DNA from: Paraburkholderia xenovorans LB400
Lineage (GTDB): Bacteria > Pseudomonadota > Gammaproteobacteria > Burkholderiales > Burkholderiaceae
Length of the DNA: 64,000 nt
Reading direction: 5' to 3'
Assembly (NCBI RefSeq): GCF_000013645.1
Contig: NC_007952.1
Location: 186,001 to 250,000 of the forward strand
In this document: in pieces, positions 39,695 to 48,414 of the stretch
Layout: each line of letters opens with the position of its first letter
Position numbering within the stretch: the first letter of the stretch is position 1
Notes under the pieces: generated by a model
Database searches by the model: none
What the model saw: only the letters and a program-made list of their open reading frames with translations
Told to the model about the DNA's origin: nothing
Program-made: the position numbers and the translations under genes

Positions 39695-40438
39695 TCACAG
39701 ATAAAACATCCGGTCTTCGTCCGACTTGGTTGGTTGCGGCTCGGCTTCTTCTCGGTCTTCATAGAACTTCAGTACCGCTTCGAGCACCTGATCGGGATCG
39801 TCGATGACCTGCATGAGGTCCATGTCGGCCGGATTGATCAGGCCCATTGGCGTGAGCGAGTTCCTGAACCACGCAAGCAGACCTTCCCAGAATTCGGCGC
39901 CCACCAGAATGATCGGCACATGACGCGACTTCTTGGTCTGGATCAGCGTGAGCACTTCGGCGAGTTCGTCCAGCGTGCCGAAGCCGCCGGGCATCACGAT
40001 CACCGCGTCGGAATTCTTCACGAACGTGACCTTGCGCGTGAAGAAATGGCGGAAGCGCAACGAGATGTCTTGCCACTGATTGCCCGATTGCTCGTGCGGT
40101 AATTCGATGTTCAGACCAACCGAAGGCGCCTTGCCTGCATGGGCACCCTTGTTGGCCGCCTCCATGATGCCCGGGCCGCCGCCCGAGATCACCGCAAAGC
40201 CCGCGTCCGACAACTTGCGCGCGATTTGCGTGGCGAGTTTGTAGTAGGGCGAGTTCGGTTTCAGGCGCGCCGAACCATATATGCTGACAGCCGGGCGAAT
40301 CTCCGAGAGGTACTCGGTCGCCTCGATAAACTCTGCCATAATCGTGAACATCTGCCACGATGCGCGTGCCTTTTTGGCCGTTGCGCGCTCTTGATCTGCG
40401 AGTGATCGCAGACTCGGAATCACTTTTCTCTTAGTCAT
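39695..40438 (-). CDS. LOG-family protein (TIGR00730, nucleotide 5'-monophosphate phosphoribohydrolase-like)
   Basis: 247 residues with a Rossmann-like LOG fold: SIYGSARL, ISGGGPGIMEAANKGA and MPGGFGTLDELAEVLTLIQTKK (PGGxGTxxE). LOG proteins release the base from cytokinin riboside or other nucleoside monophosphates; in bacteria they overlap functionally with PpnN. Residues 1-45 form an N-terminal extension (MTKRKVIPSLRSLAD). The start codon is one base from that of divergent polA, so its promoter must lie inside polA. Confidence 0.88.
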   Translation of the reverse strand: MTKRKVIPSLRSLADQERATAKKARASWQMFTIMAEFIEATEYLSEIRPAVSIYGSARLKPNSPYYKLATQIARKLSDAGFAVISGGGPGIMEAANKGAHAGKAPSVGLNIELPHEQSGNQWQDISLRFRHFFTRKVTFVKNSDAVIVMPGGFGTLDELAEVLTLIQTKKSRHVPIILVGAEFWEGLLAWFRNSLTPMGLINPADMDLMQVIDDPDQVLEAVLKFYEDREEAEPQPTKSDEDRMFYL

Positions 40439-40439
40439 A

Positions 40440-43181
40440 ATGCCTGAAGAACGAAGCCTTGAAGGTAAGACCCTGCTATTGGTCGACGGTTCGAGTTATC
40501 TGTACCGGGCCTACCATGCGATGCCTGATCTGCGCGGCCCCGACGGTGGTCCGACAGGTGCGCTCTACGGGATGATCAACATGCTGCGGCGCATGCGCAA
40601 GGAAGTCACAGCAGAGTATAGCGCGTGCGTGTTCGACGCCAAGGGCAAAACGTTCCGCGACGACTGGTATGCCGACTACAAGGCGAACCGTCCGTCCATG
40701 CCGGACGATCTCTCGCGTCAGATCGAGCCGATTCATGTGGCCGTGCGCGCGCTCGGCTGGCCGCTGCTGATGATCGAAGGCGTCGAGGCCGACGACGTGA
40801 TCGGCACGCTCAGCACCGAGGCGGAAAAGCGCGGCATGAACGTGATCGTGTCGACTGGGGACAAGGATCTGGCGCAGCTCGTGTCGGATCATGTCACCCT
40901 CATCAATACGATGACCAACGAAAAACTCGACCGCGCCGGCGTGCTCGCCAAGTTCGGCGTGCCGCCGGAGCGCATCATCGACTACCTGTCGCTGGTCGGC
41001 GATACCGTCGACAACGTGCCGGGCGTCGAGAAATGCGGGCCGAAAACCGCGGTCAAATGGCTGACGCAATTCGACTCGCTGGATGGCATCGTCGCACATG
41101 CGGACGAAATCAAAGGTGCGGTAGGAGACAATCTGCGCCGAGCGCTCGATTTTCTGCCAATGGCGAAGAAACTCGTCACCGTCGAGCGTAATTGCGACTT
41201 GACCGACCATATCGTGTCGATCGGGGAAAGCCTGCAAAGCCAGCCGGAATCGCGCGCGGAACTGCGCGAGGTGTTCACGCGCCACGGCTTCAAGACATGG
41301 CTGCGCGAAGTGGAAATCGCGGATGCGGTGGAAGGTCCGGAAACCGACGTGCCGCCGGCTTTGTCCGTGGATCACGAGCGGCATTACGACACCGTGCAGA
41401 CGTGGGAGCAGTTCGACGCGTGGCTCGGGAAGATCAATGCGGCCGAACTCACTTCCTTCGATACCGAAACCACGTCGCTCGATCCCATGATCGCGCAGAT
41501 CGTGGGGCTGTCGTTGTCGGTCGAGGCCGGCCGTGCGGCTTATGTGCCGCTCGCGCATCGCGGCCCGGACGCGCCCGTGCAATTGCCGCGCGACGAAGTT
41601 CTCGCCAGGCTCAAGCCGTGGCTGGAAAGCGCCGGGCACAAGAAGGTCGGTCAGCATCTCAAGTACGACGAGCAGGTGCTGGCGAACTACGGCATCGAAA
41701 TGCGCGGTATCGAACACGACACGCTGCTGCAATCGTACGTGGTCGAATCGCATCGCACGCACGACATGGACAGCCTCGCGCTGCGCCATCTCGGCGTGAA
41801 GACGATCAAGTACGAAGAGGTGGCGGGCAAGGGCGCGGGGCAGATCGGTTTCGACGAAGTCGCGCTGGACAAGGCCGCGGAATACGCAGCGGAAGACGCC
41901 GACATCACCTTGCGGCTGCACCAGGTGCTGTACCCGCAAGTGGCGGCGGAGAAGACCCTCCAGTACGTTTATCACGACATCGAGTTGCCCACCTCGCGCG
42001 TGCTGCGGAAGATGGAACGTACCGGCGTGCTGATCGATTCGGAGAAGCTGCGTCAGCAAAGCAGCGAAATCGCCACGCGTCTGATCCAGTTGGAAAGCGA
42101 GGCGTATGTGCTGGCCGGCGGCGAATTCAATCTGGGTTCGCCCAAGCAGATCGGGCAGATCTTCTTCGAGAAGCTGGAGTTGCCGGTGGTCAAGAAGACC
42201 CCGAGCGGCGCACCCTCCACCGACGAAGAAGTGCTGCAAAAGCTCGCCGAAGATTTTCCGCTGCCGAAGATTCTGCTCGAACACCGTGGCCTGTCGAAGC
42301 TGAAATCGACCTACACGGACAAGCTGCCGCGCATGGTCAACGCTACCACGGGCCGCGTGCATACGAACTACGCGCAGGCCGTGGCGGTCACGGGGCGGCT
42401 CGCGTCGAACGACCCGAACCTGCAGAACATTCCCGTGCGCACCGGCGAAGGCCGCCGTATTCGCGAAGCGTTTATTGCACCGGCCGGACACAAGCTGGTC
42501 TCCGCGGATTATTCGCAGATCGAATTGCGCATCATGGCGCACATTTCGGGCGACGAATCGTTGCTGCACTCGTTTTCGCAAGGTGAAGACATTCACCGCG
42601 CCACCGCGGCGGAAATCTTCAGCGTGACGCCGCTCGAAGTCTCGAACGATCAACGGCGCGTAGCCAAGGTCATCAACTTTGGCCTGATCTACGGCATGAG
42701 TTCGTTCGGGCTCGCCTCGAACCTCGGCATCACGCGCGACGCCGCCAAGCTCTATATCGACCGCTATTTCGCACGTTACCCTGGCGTGGCGCGTTATATG
42801 GACGAAACGCGCGTGAGCGCGAAGGCCAAAGGCTACGTCGAAACGGTGTTCGGCCGCCGCCTGTGGCTGCCCGAGATCAACGGCGGCAATGGTCCGCGCC
42901 GCCAGGCCGCCGAGCGCGCCGCGATCAACGCGCCGATGCAAGGCACGGCGGCCGACCTGATCAAACTCTCGATGATCGCAGTGCAGAAGTGGATCGAAGA
43001 GTCGAAGATCGGCACCCGCATGATCATGCAGGTGCACGACGAATTGATTCTCGAAGTACCGGACGCGGAATTGTCCGACGTGCGCAAGCGCCTGCCCGAG
43101 TTGATGTGCGGCGTCGCCGACCTGAAAGTGCCGCTGGTCGCCGAAGTGGGTGCAGGCCTGAACTGGGAAGAAGCGCATTGA
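40440..43181 (+). CDS. polA: DNA polymerase I
   Basis: 913-residue repair and Okazaki-fragment polymerase. Domains: 5'-3' nuclease (about 10-290, LLLVDGSSYLYRAYHAMP), 3'-5' exonuclease (about 330-510, with intact acidic motif SFDTETTSLDPM), polymerase (about 530-910) with VSADYSQIELRIMAHISGD, RRVAKVINFGLIYGMSSFG and MQVHDELILEV. The start MPEERSLEGKTLLLVDG matches relatives. There is no obvious Shine-Dalgarno; the leader is the antisense of the LOG gene. Confidence 0.97.
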   Translation: MPEERSLEGKTLLLVDGSSYLYRAYHAMPDLRGPDGGPTGALYGMINMLRRMRKEVTAEYSACVFDAKGKTFRDDWYADYKANRPSMPDDLSRQIEPIHVAVRALGWPLLMIEGVEADDVIGTLSTEAEKRGMNVIVSTGDKDLAQLVSDHVTLINTMTNEKLDRAGVLAKFGVPPERIIDYLSLVGDTVDNVPGVEKCGPKTAVKWLTQFDSLDGIVAHADEIKGAVGDNLRRALDFLPMAKKLVTVERNCDLTDHIVSIGESLQSQPESRAELREVFTRHGFKTWLREVEIADAVEGPETDVPPALSVDHERHYDTVQTWEQFDAWLGKINAAELTSFDTETTSLDPMIAQIVGLSLSVEAGRAAYVPLAHRGPDAPVQLPRDEVLARLKPWLESAGHKKVGQHLKYDEQVLANYGIEMRGIEHDTLLQSYVVESHRTHDMDSLALRHLGVKTIKYEEVAGKGAGQIGFDEVALDKAAEYAAEDADITLRLHQVLYPQVAAEKTLQYVYHDIELPTSRVLRKMERTGVLIDSEKLRQQSSEIATRLIQLESEAYVLAGGEFNLGSPKQIGQIFFEKLELPVVKKTPSGAPSTDEEVLQKLAEDFPLPKILLEHRGLSKLKSTYTDKLPRMVNATTGRVHTNYAQAVAVTGRLASNDPNLQNIPVRTGEGRRIREAFIAPAGHKLVSADYSQIELRIMAHISGDESLLHSFSQGEDIHRATAAEIFSVTPLEVSNDQRRVAKVINFGLIYGMSSFGLASNLGITRDAAKLYIDRYFARYPGVARYMDETRVSAKAKGYVETVFGRRLWLPEINGGNGPRRQAAERAAINAPMQGTAADLIKLSMIAVQKWIEESKIGTRMIMQVHDELILEVPDAELSDVRKRLPELMCGVADLKVPLVAEVGAGLNWEEAH

Positions 43182-43212
43182 CGCAAGTATGACGGCGTGC
43201 GATATCGTCGTG

Positions 43213-43229
43213 CGCATGTCACACATGCG
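43213..43229. promoter_or_regulatory. Small perfect hairpin between polA and ndh
   Basis: CGCATGT-CAC-ACATGCG, seven-base arms, 32 bases after polA. Could be an operator for the following gene or a polA 3' hairpin; no U-tract. The remainder of 43182-43349 shows nothing clear. Confidence 0.35.
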
Positions 43230-43349
43230 TATTGATGGCTTGTGACAACCCGTGTTGCTCGCGGACAATCGGTCAAAGACGGCGTGCCCGGGTGATATCC
43301 CGTGCGCGCCGCCGCGACGCATAACCCATCGGCAAACACGGAGAGTTCA

Positions 43350-44699
43350 ATGCATCGTTTTATCGTCGTTGGCGGGGGCGCGGGGGGACTGGAGTTGGCG
43401 ACACGCCTGGGTGATCGCTACGCACCCCATAAGAACAAGGGCGCGGTGCGGGCGCAGGTCACGCTCGTCGACCGCAATCCGACGCATATCTGGAAACCTC
43501 TGTTGCATGAGGTGGCGGCGGGTAGCATGGACCCCTTCACGCAGGAACTCGAATATGCAGCGCAAGCGCGCTGGCATGGTTTCGAATTCCAGCAGGGCGA
43601 ACTGACGGGCCTCGACCGCGCGAACCGGCGCCTCATGCTCGGCACCGTGCTCGACGACGATGGCGCCGAACTGCTGCCCGAACGCGAACTCGAATACGAC
43701 ACGCTGATCATCGCGATCGGTAGCACGACTGCTTTCTTCGGCGTCAAAGGTGCGCCCGAATTCTCCCTCGCACTCGACACGGTCAGCCAGGCCGAACGTT
43801 TCCGCAAGCGCCTGATCGCGGCATGCATGCGCGCCGAGCATCAGGTGCATGAGCCCGTCGAATCGGCGCCGGGCACGCCGTCCACGGACGAGCCGCGGAT
43901 TCAGGTGGCGATTGTCGGCGGCGGCGCGACGGGTGTGGAGCTGTCGGCGGAATTGCGTAACACGGCGCAGGTGCTGTCCGCGTACGGCCTCCATAAGCTC
44001 GACCCGCGGCACGACGTCGGCATTGTGCTGATCGAAGCGGGGCCGCGCATTCTGCCGGCTTTGCAGGAACGGGTTTCGACCGCCACGGCCGAACTGCTCA
44101 CCAAGCTCGGCGTGAAGCTGATGACCAGCGAAACCGTGGCCGAAGTCGCGCCCGGCCTGATCCGCACCGCGAGCGGTAAAACCGTGCGCGCCGATCTGAC
44201 CGTGTGGGCGGCGGGCATCAAGGCGCCGGCGATCCTGAGCGAGCTCGACGGCCTGCCGGTCAATCGCCTGGGCCAGCTCGTCGTGCGCCGCACGCTGCAA
44301 ACCGAAATCGACGACGACATTTTCGCGCTGGGCGATTGCGCCGCCTGTCCGTGGCCGGGCAATGAGCGCAACGTGCCGCCGCGCGCGCAGGCGGCTCACC
44401 AGCAGGCCAGTTTCCTGATGAAAGCGCTGACTGCGCGGCTCGACGGCAGGCCGCTGCCGGAATTTACCTATCGCGACTTCGGTTCGCTCGTGTCGCTCGG
44501 GCATTTCAGTGCCGTCGGCAATCTGATGGGCGGGGTGATCGGCGGCAATATGCTGATCGAAGGGCTGTTCGCGCGCTTCATGTACATGTCGCTGTACCGG
44601 CTGCATATCGCCGCGCTGCACGGCTATGCGCGGATGGTGCTCGACACCTTCGCGCACTGGTTGCGCCGCACCACGCTGCCGCGGGTCAAGCTGCACTGA
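43350..44699 (+). CDS. ndh: Type II NADH dehydrogenase (NDH-2)
   Basis: Single-subunit, non-pumping NADH:quinone oxidoreductase at the inner membrane. 449 residues from the ATG at 43350, which has GGAGAG upstream. FAD site HRFIVVGGGAGGLELATRLG at the N-terminus, NADH site VAIVGGGATGVELSAEL near 190, second FAD motif IFALGDCAACP near 330, and an amphipathic C-terminal part (about 395-449, MYMSLYRLHIAALHGYARM) likely to touch the membrane. The proline-poor start upstream at 43302 is rejected. Confidence 0.92.
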   Translation: MHRFIVVGGGAGGLELATRLGDRYAPHKNKGAVRAQVTLVDRNPTHIWKPLLHEVAAGSMDPFTQELEYAAQARWHGFEFQQGELTGLDRANRRLMLGTVLDDDGAELLPERELEYDTLIIAIGSTTAFFGVKGAPEFSLALDTVSQAERFRKRLIAACMRAEHQVHEPVESAPGTPSTDEPRIQVAIVGGGATGVELSAELRNTAQVLSAYGLHKLDPRHDVGIVLIEAGPRILPALQERVSTATAELLTKLGVKLMTSETVAEVAPGLIRTASGKTVRADLTVWAAGIKAPAILSELDGLPVNRLGQLVVRRTLQTEIDDDIFALGDCAACPWPGNERNVPPRAQAAHQQASFLMKALTARLDGRPLPEFTYRDFGSLVSLGHFSAVGNLMGGVIGGNMLIEGLFARFMYMSLYRLHIAALHGYARMVLDTFAHWLRRTTLPRVKLH

Positions 44700-44713
44700 C
44701 CTGCGCCGATGCG

Positions 44714-44730
44714 CCCGGCCGGCGGCCGGG
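44714..44730 (+). terminator. GC-rich hairpin after ndh
   Basis: CCCGGCC-GGC-GGCCGGG, seven-base stem, 14 bases past the ndh stop, followed by AACGTT. No U-tract. Confidence 0.45.
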
Positions 44731-44742
44731 AACGTTGCCTCT

Positions 44743-44775
44743 GCAACAGGATGCGTGTCGGGCGTATCCTGTTGC
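44743..44775. other. 13-bp stem hairpin before the dienelactone hydrolase gene
   Basis: Arms GCAACAGGATGCG and CGTATCCTGTTGC (one G.U pair in RNA) around a seven-base loop, ending 16 bases before the GAGGAG ribosome binding site. Either a leader structure or a symmetric operator. Confidence 0.5.
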
Positions 44776-44802
44776 CTCCAACGTTCAACCGAGGAGCGCC
44801 GC

Positions 44803-45675
44803 ATGCTGAAACCCGAGATCGACAGCCTCGTCCCGCACGTCCCCTTCGACCGGCGTACTTTCATCAAGGCCGCGCTCGGCACCGGATTCGCCGCAGCCGT
44901 GCTGCCGGTGTCGGCGCAAACCATCCATACCGATAGCGACGGTCTCGAAGCCGGCGAAGTGGCGGTGCGCTCCGGCGACACGCTGGTGCCGGCGTATCGC
45001 GCGCAGCCGAAGGGTAGAACGCACTTGCCGGTGATCGTCGTCGTGCATGAGATTTTCGGCGTGCACGAGCATATTGCCGACGTGTGCCGGCGTTTCGCCA
45101 AGCAGGGTTATCTGGCGATCGCGCCGAATCTGTATGAGCGGCAGGGCGATCCGACCGTTTATACGAGCATGCAGCAGCTCAACGAGCAACTGGTCAGCAA
45201 AGTGCCGGACGACCAGGTCATGGGCGATCTCGACGCGACGGTCGCGTGGGCCGGCGAGCATGGCGGCGATTTGAACCGCCTTGGCGTGAACGGCTTCTGC
45301 TGGGGCGGGCGCATTGCGTGGCTGTATGCCGAACACAATCCGCGACTGAAGGCGGGCGTTGCGTGGTATGGGCGAGTCACGGGCGCGAAGAACGCGATGA
45401 CGCCGGCCAATCCGCTCGATCAGGTTGCGCAGCTTCATGCGCCGGTTCTGGGACTCTATGGGTTGCAGGATCAGAGCATTCCGCAGGACACGCTCGAACA
45501 GATGAAGCAGGCCATCGCGCAGGGTCCCCAAGCAGGGCGCGGCTCGCAGTTCGTCGTGTATGACGATGCCGGGCACGCGTTTTTCGCGGATTACCGGCCG
45601 AGCTACAAAAAGGCCGATGCGGAAGACGGCTGGCGCCGTGCGCTGGTGTGGTTCAAGCAGCATGGGGTGGCTTGA
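44803..45675 (+). CDS. Tat-exported dienelactone hydrolase family protein
   Basis: 290-residue alpha/beta hydrolase with a twin-arginine signal (FDRRTFIKAALGTGFAAAVLP, cleavage near residue 40), so it acts in the periplasm, unlike classical cytoplasmic DLH. Catalytic set: nucleophile Cys in NGFCWGGRIAW, Asp in LYGLQDQSIP and His in DDAGHAFFAD; HEIFGVHEHI is also typical. GAGGAG precedes the ATG at 44803. Physiological substrate unknown; the Tat-DLH form is widespread in proteobacteria. Confidence 0.9.
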   Translation: MLKPEIDSLVPHVPFDRRTFIKAALGTGFAAAVLPVSAQTIHTDSDGLEAGEVAVRSGDTLVPAYRAQPKGRTHLPVIVVVHEIFGVHEHIADVCRRFAKQGYLAIAPNLYERQGDPTVYTSMQQLNEQLVSKVPDDQVMGDLDATVAWAGEHGGDLNRLGVNGFCWGGRIAWLYAEHNPRLKAGVAWYGRVTGAKNAMTPANPLDQVAQLHAPVLGLYGLQDQSIPQDTLEQMKQAIAQGPQAGRGSQFVVYDDAGHAFFADYRPSYKKADAEDGWRRALVWFKQHGVA

Positions 45676-45725
45676 GGCTTGGCTGCGGCTTGAGGCGGTT
45701 CGTGCTCCCTCGATCGCAATAAAAG

Positions 45726-45760
45726 AAGCCGCTGCAGCTCTCGGGCGGCAACGGCTTTTT
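45726..45760. terminator. Terminator between dlh-like and sseA-like genes
   Basis: AAGCCG...CGGCTTTTT stem with a GCCGC/GCGGC inner stem, poly-U on the plus side and A-rich on the other, between convergent genes. Could serve both. Confidence 0.6.
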
Positions 45761-45793
45761 GCTAAACAGGTGCTGCGGCTCTCGCTGGTGTAC

Positions 45794-46663
45794 TCAAGGA
45801 TTCGGGCCAGTTGCGACGGGGCGCTTTGGATCCGAACTCCATTCGCTCCATGATCCCGCGTACAAGGCCGCGCCGTGCAGGCCGGCGACTTCCATCGCCA
45901 GCGCATTCACGCAGGCCGTCACGCCCGAGCCGCATTGCAGTATCACGTGTTCCGGCGGCGTGCCGGCGAGCAGCGCGTGGAATTCCTCGCGCAGCGTGTG
46001 AGCCGGCTTGAAGCGGTTGTCGGCGGTGAGGTTGTCTTTGAAGAAGCGGTTGAGCGCCCCGGGAATGTGGCCGCCGACGCGATCCAGTGTCTCGTTCTCA
46101 CCGCGATAACGGTCGGCGGCGCGCGCGTCGACCACCACGCGTTCCTTCGAACCCAGATTGCGCTCGACCGTTTGCGCGTCGACCGTGACCGACAGCGGCG
46201 CGCCGGCTTTGAAGTCGCCGGTGTTCTGGGCGGGCGCGTCCTGCGTCAGCGGATAACCGCCTGCCTCCCATGCCTGCAGCCCGCCGTCGAGCAGCGCGAC
46301 CGCGTCGTGACCGAGCCAGCGCAGCAGCCACCATGCGCGGGCGGCGTACATGCCGCCTTGTGCGTCATAGGCGACGACCTGCTGCCCTTGTTTCAGGCCG
46401 CGCGACTCCAGCGTCTCCACCAGCCGCGCACGATCCGGCAACGGATGGCGGCCGTTCTGGCCGTTCTTCGGCCCCGACAGATCGCGATCGAGATGCAGGT
46501 AATGCGCGCCCGGCAGATGCCCGGCCAGATAGGCTTTTTCGCCCGCCTCCGGGTCGGCCAGATCGAACCGGCAATCGATGACGAACACGCTGCCCGGCGC
46601 GGCGGCGAGCCGTTCCGCGAGATTGGCCGCGGAGATCAGAGTGGTGTAATGAGTGTGGGGCAT
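45794..46663 (-). CDS. sseA: 3-mercaptopyruvate sulfurtransferase / rhodanese (SseA-like)
   Basis: Transfers sulfane sulfur from 3-mercaptopyruvate (or thiosulfate) to thiol acceptors. 289 residues with two rhodanese domains: inactive N-terminal (about 10-140, FVIDCRFDLADPEAG) and active C-terminal (about 165-285) with the loop QCGSGVTACVNALA; CGSGVTA matches mercaptopyruvate sulfurtransferases. AGGAG lies five bases before the ATG, directly next to a tandem repeat array of hairpins in the leader. Convergent with the dlh-like gene. Confidence 0.9.
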   Translation of the reverse strand: MPHTHYTTLISAANLAERLAAAPGSVFVIDCRFDLADPEAGEKAYLAGHLPGAHYLHLDRDLSGPKNGQNGRHPLPDRARLVETLESRGLKQGQQVVAYDAQGGMYAARAWWLLRWLGHDAVALLDGGLQAWEAGGYPLTQDAPAQNTGDFKAGAPLSVTVDAQTVERNLGSKERVVVDARAADRYRGENETLDRVGGHIPGALNRFFKDNLTADNRFKPAHTLREEFHALLAGTPPEHVILQCGSGVTACVNALAMEVAGLHGAALYAGSWSEWSSDPKRPVATGPNP

Positions 46664-46673
46664 GACGTCTCCT

Positions 46674-46869
46674 GTCGACCAGAGTTGGCGCTTTAGCGCT
46701 TACTCTGGTCCCATGCAAAGCGGTCGACCAGAGTTGGCGCTTTAGCGCTTACTCTGGTCCCATGCAAAGCGGTCGACCAGAGTTGGCGCTTTAGCGCTTA
46801 CTCTGGTCCCATGCAAAGCGGTCGACCAGAGTTGGCGCTTTATTGCCTCACTCCGGTCCCATGTAAAAC
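46674..46869. repeat. Four tandem 49-bp hairpin repeats in the sseA leader
   Basis: Units start at 46674, 46723, 46772 and 46821. Units 1-3 are identical; unit 4 is diverged in its second half. Each begins GTCGACCAGAGTTGGCGC and contains 9-base arms GACCAGAGT/ACTCTGGTC around an inner GCGC-TTTA-GCGC, so each RNA copy folds into a two-tier hairpin. Direct head-to-tail array with no spacers, ending next to the sseA ribosome binding site (46668-46673). Confidence 0.95.
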
Positions 46870-46944
46870 CCGATACGAGCGATGGCGGCTCCGTCAGGCG
46901 GCTTTCCCGCCGGCACCGGACGGCCGAGCTATCCCGTTAGTCTA

Positions 46945-46975
46945 AACAAAAAAAGACGGACCGAAGTCCGTCTTT
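46945..46975 (-). terminator. Rho-independent terminator of the Rieske oxygenase gene
   Basis: On the minus strand a 10-bp stem (AAAGACGGAC) with a TTCG-type loop is followed by a run of T. It lies 48 bases past the oxygenase stop. Textbook intrinsic terminator. Confidence 0.88.
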
Positions 46976-47023
46976 CCATGCGCGGGTACTGCGTGAGTTC
47001 TGAGCAATCTGACGCGCTGCCAG

Positions 47024-48130
47024 TCAGATCGTGCCGAGCTCACGCCGCAGGAACTCGTGGAAGTGCTGCATGCCGTCTTCCATCGGGCTCTGATAAGGGC
47101 CGACCTGCGATTCACCGCGATTCATCAGCGCGCGGCGGCCGGCGTCCATGCGTTCGGCGATCTCGTCGTCTTCACGGGCGGTTTCCATGTAGGCGGCGCG
47201 CTCGGCTTCGACGAACTCCCGCTCGAACAGCGCGATTTCCTCAGGGTAATAGAACTCCACCACGTTGGTGGTTTTCTGCGGACCGCGCGGAATCAGCCAC
47301 GACACTACCAGCACGTGCGGATACCACTCGATCATAATGCCCGGGTAGTACACCATCCAGATCGCGCCGAAGTCAGGCGGATTGCCGCCGCGAAAACGCA
47401 GCACTTCGTCGTGCCACTTGCGGTAGGTGGGGCTGCCCGGCTGCTCCAGATCCTTGTGCACGCCAACCGTCTGGACGCTATACCAGTCGCCGAACTCCCA
47501 CGTCAGGTCGTCGCAATTGACGAAACTGCCCAGCCCCGGATGGAACGGCGCGACGTGATAGTCCTCCAGATAGACCTCGATAAAGGTCTTCCAGTTGTAG
47601 TTGCACTCGTGGACTTCGACGTGATCGAACATGAAGCCCGAAAAATCGAAATGTTCCTTGGTGCCGAGGCGCGCCAGATCGCGCGCGACGTTGCGCCCCT
47701 GCGCTTCGAACAGCAGGCCTTGCCAGTTCTGCAGCGGCGTGGCGCCGAGATTCAGGCAGGGGTTATCCGCAAAATGAGGCGCACCGAGGAGCTGGCCGTT
47801 CAGGTCGTACGTCCAGCGATGCAAGGGGCAGACGATATTCTCCGTCTGGCCGCGGCCGTTGAGCATGATGGCTTGCCGGTGGCGGCACACGTTCGACAGC
47901 AGTTCGACTTGCGATTGCTGGTTACGGACGAGCACACGCCCTTCGCTCTCGCTCGGCAAAGCAAAATAATTCCCCGCCTCGGGCACCATGAGATCGTGGC
48001 CGATGTAGCGAGGACCTTTCTTGAAAAGGGTGTCGATTTCGCGCGTTAGAAGCGCTTCGTCAAAGTAAGCCGTGACTGGCAGCTGGCTGTGGACAGACCG
48101 CAACTGCAATGCATTGCTCAGATTGGACAT
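47024..48130 (-). CDS. Rieske-type aromatic ring-hydroxylating oxygenase, alpha subunit
   Basis: 368-residue Rieske non-heme iron oxygenase. The [2Fe-2S] ligands are in SNVCRHRQAIML and VCPLHRWTYDL (CxH...CxxH, residues about 81-106). The catalytic iron His ligands are in EVYLEDYHVAPFHPGL, with a C-terminal Asp/Glu region. The ATG at 48130 has GGGAG upstream; GTG at 48136 is an alternative. No beta subunit or reductase gene is adjacent, so the substrate is open. A TATAAT lies about 73 bases upstream. Confidence 0.9.
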   Translation of the reverse strand: MSNLSNALQLRSVHSQLPVTAYFDEALLTREIDTLFKKGPRYIGHDLMVPEAGNYFALPSESEGRVLVRNQQSQVELLSNVCRHRQAIMLNGRGQTENIVCPLHRWTYDLNGQLLGAPHFADNPCLNLGATPLQNWQGLLFEAQGRNVARDLARLGTKEHFDFSGFMFDHVEVHECNYNWKTFIEVYLEDYHVAPFHPGLGSFVNCDDLTWEFGDWYSVQTVGVHKDLEQPGSPTYRKWHDEVLRFRGGNPPDFGAIWMVYYPGIMIEWYPHVLVVSWLIPRGPQKTTNVVEFYYPEEIALFEREFVEAERAAYMETAREDDEIAERMDAGRRALMNRGESQVGPYQSPMEDGMQHFHEFLRRELGTI

Positions 48131-48202
48131 TCCCACTCCCGTGAAGACGTGAAAGCAGTGAACAACCCAACCATCGAAGATTCGATTTAGGGAGCCCGCG
48201 AT

Positions 48203-48208
48203 TATACC
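48203..48208 (-). promoter_or_regulatory. Candidate -10 box for the Rieske oxygenase gene
   Basis: TATAAT read on the minus strand, 73 bases before the ATG, in the 284-base region shared with divergent xseB. No clear -35. Confidence 0.4.
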
Positions 48209-48414
48209 CGTTTCCCCTTTCTTGGGGCGCTTAAGTGCCTGATTTGGGTCAAAAATGTCATAAAAGTTCGACTTTTTCGCCGCAGACTGATCACTTTTTT
48301 TCTGCGAGACTGCTAGGGCGGCGCGGAGCGGGAAGGCGGGCCAGGCCGGCGAGCGGATCGGAAATGACGCTTTTGCCGTAGAATGTCCGACTTGTTTTAA
48401 TTTTGCGACTATTC

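Noticed and set aside
40476..43322. 948-codon minus-strand frame
   Set aside because: Antisense of polA; an artefact of high GC codon use.
46674..46869. CRISPR array
   Set aside because: Repeats are directly contiguous with no spacers and no cas genes nearby.
48131..48136. GTG start for the Rieske oxygenase
   Set aside because: ATG at 48130 has a better-placed GGAG; only two codons differ.
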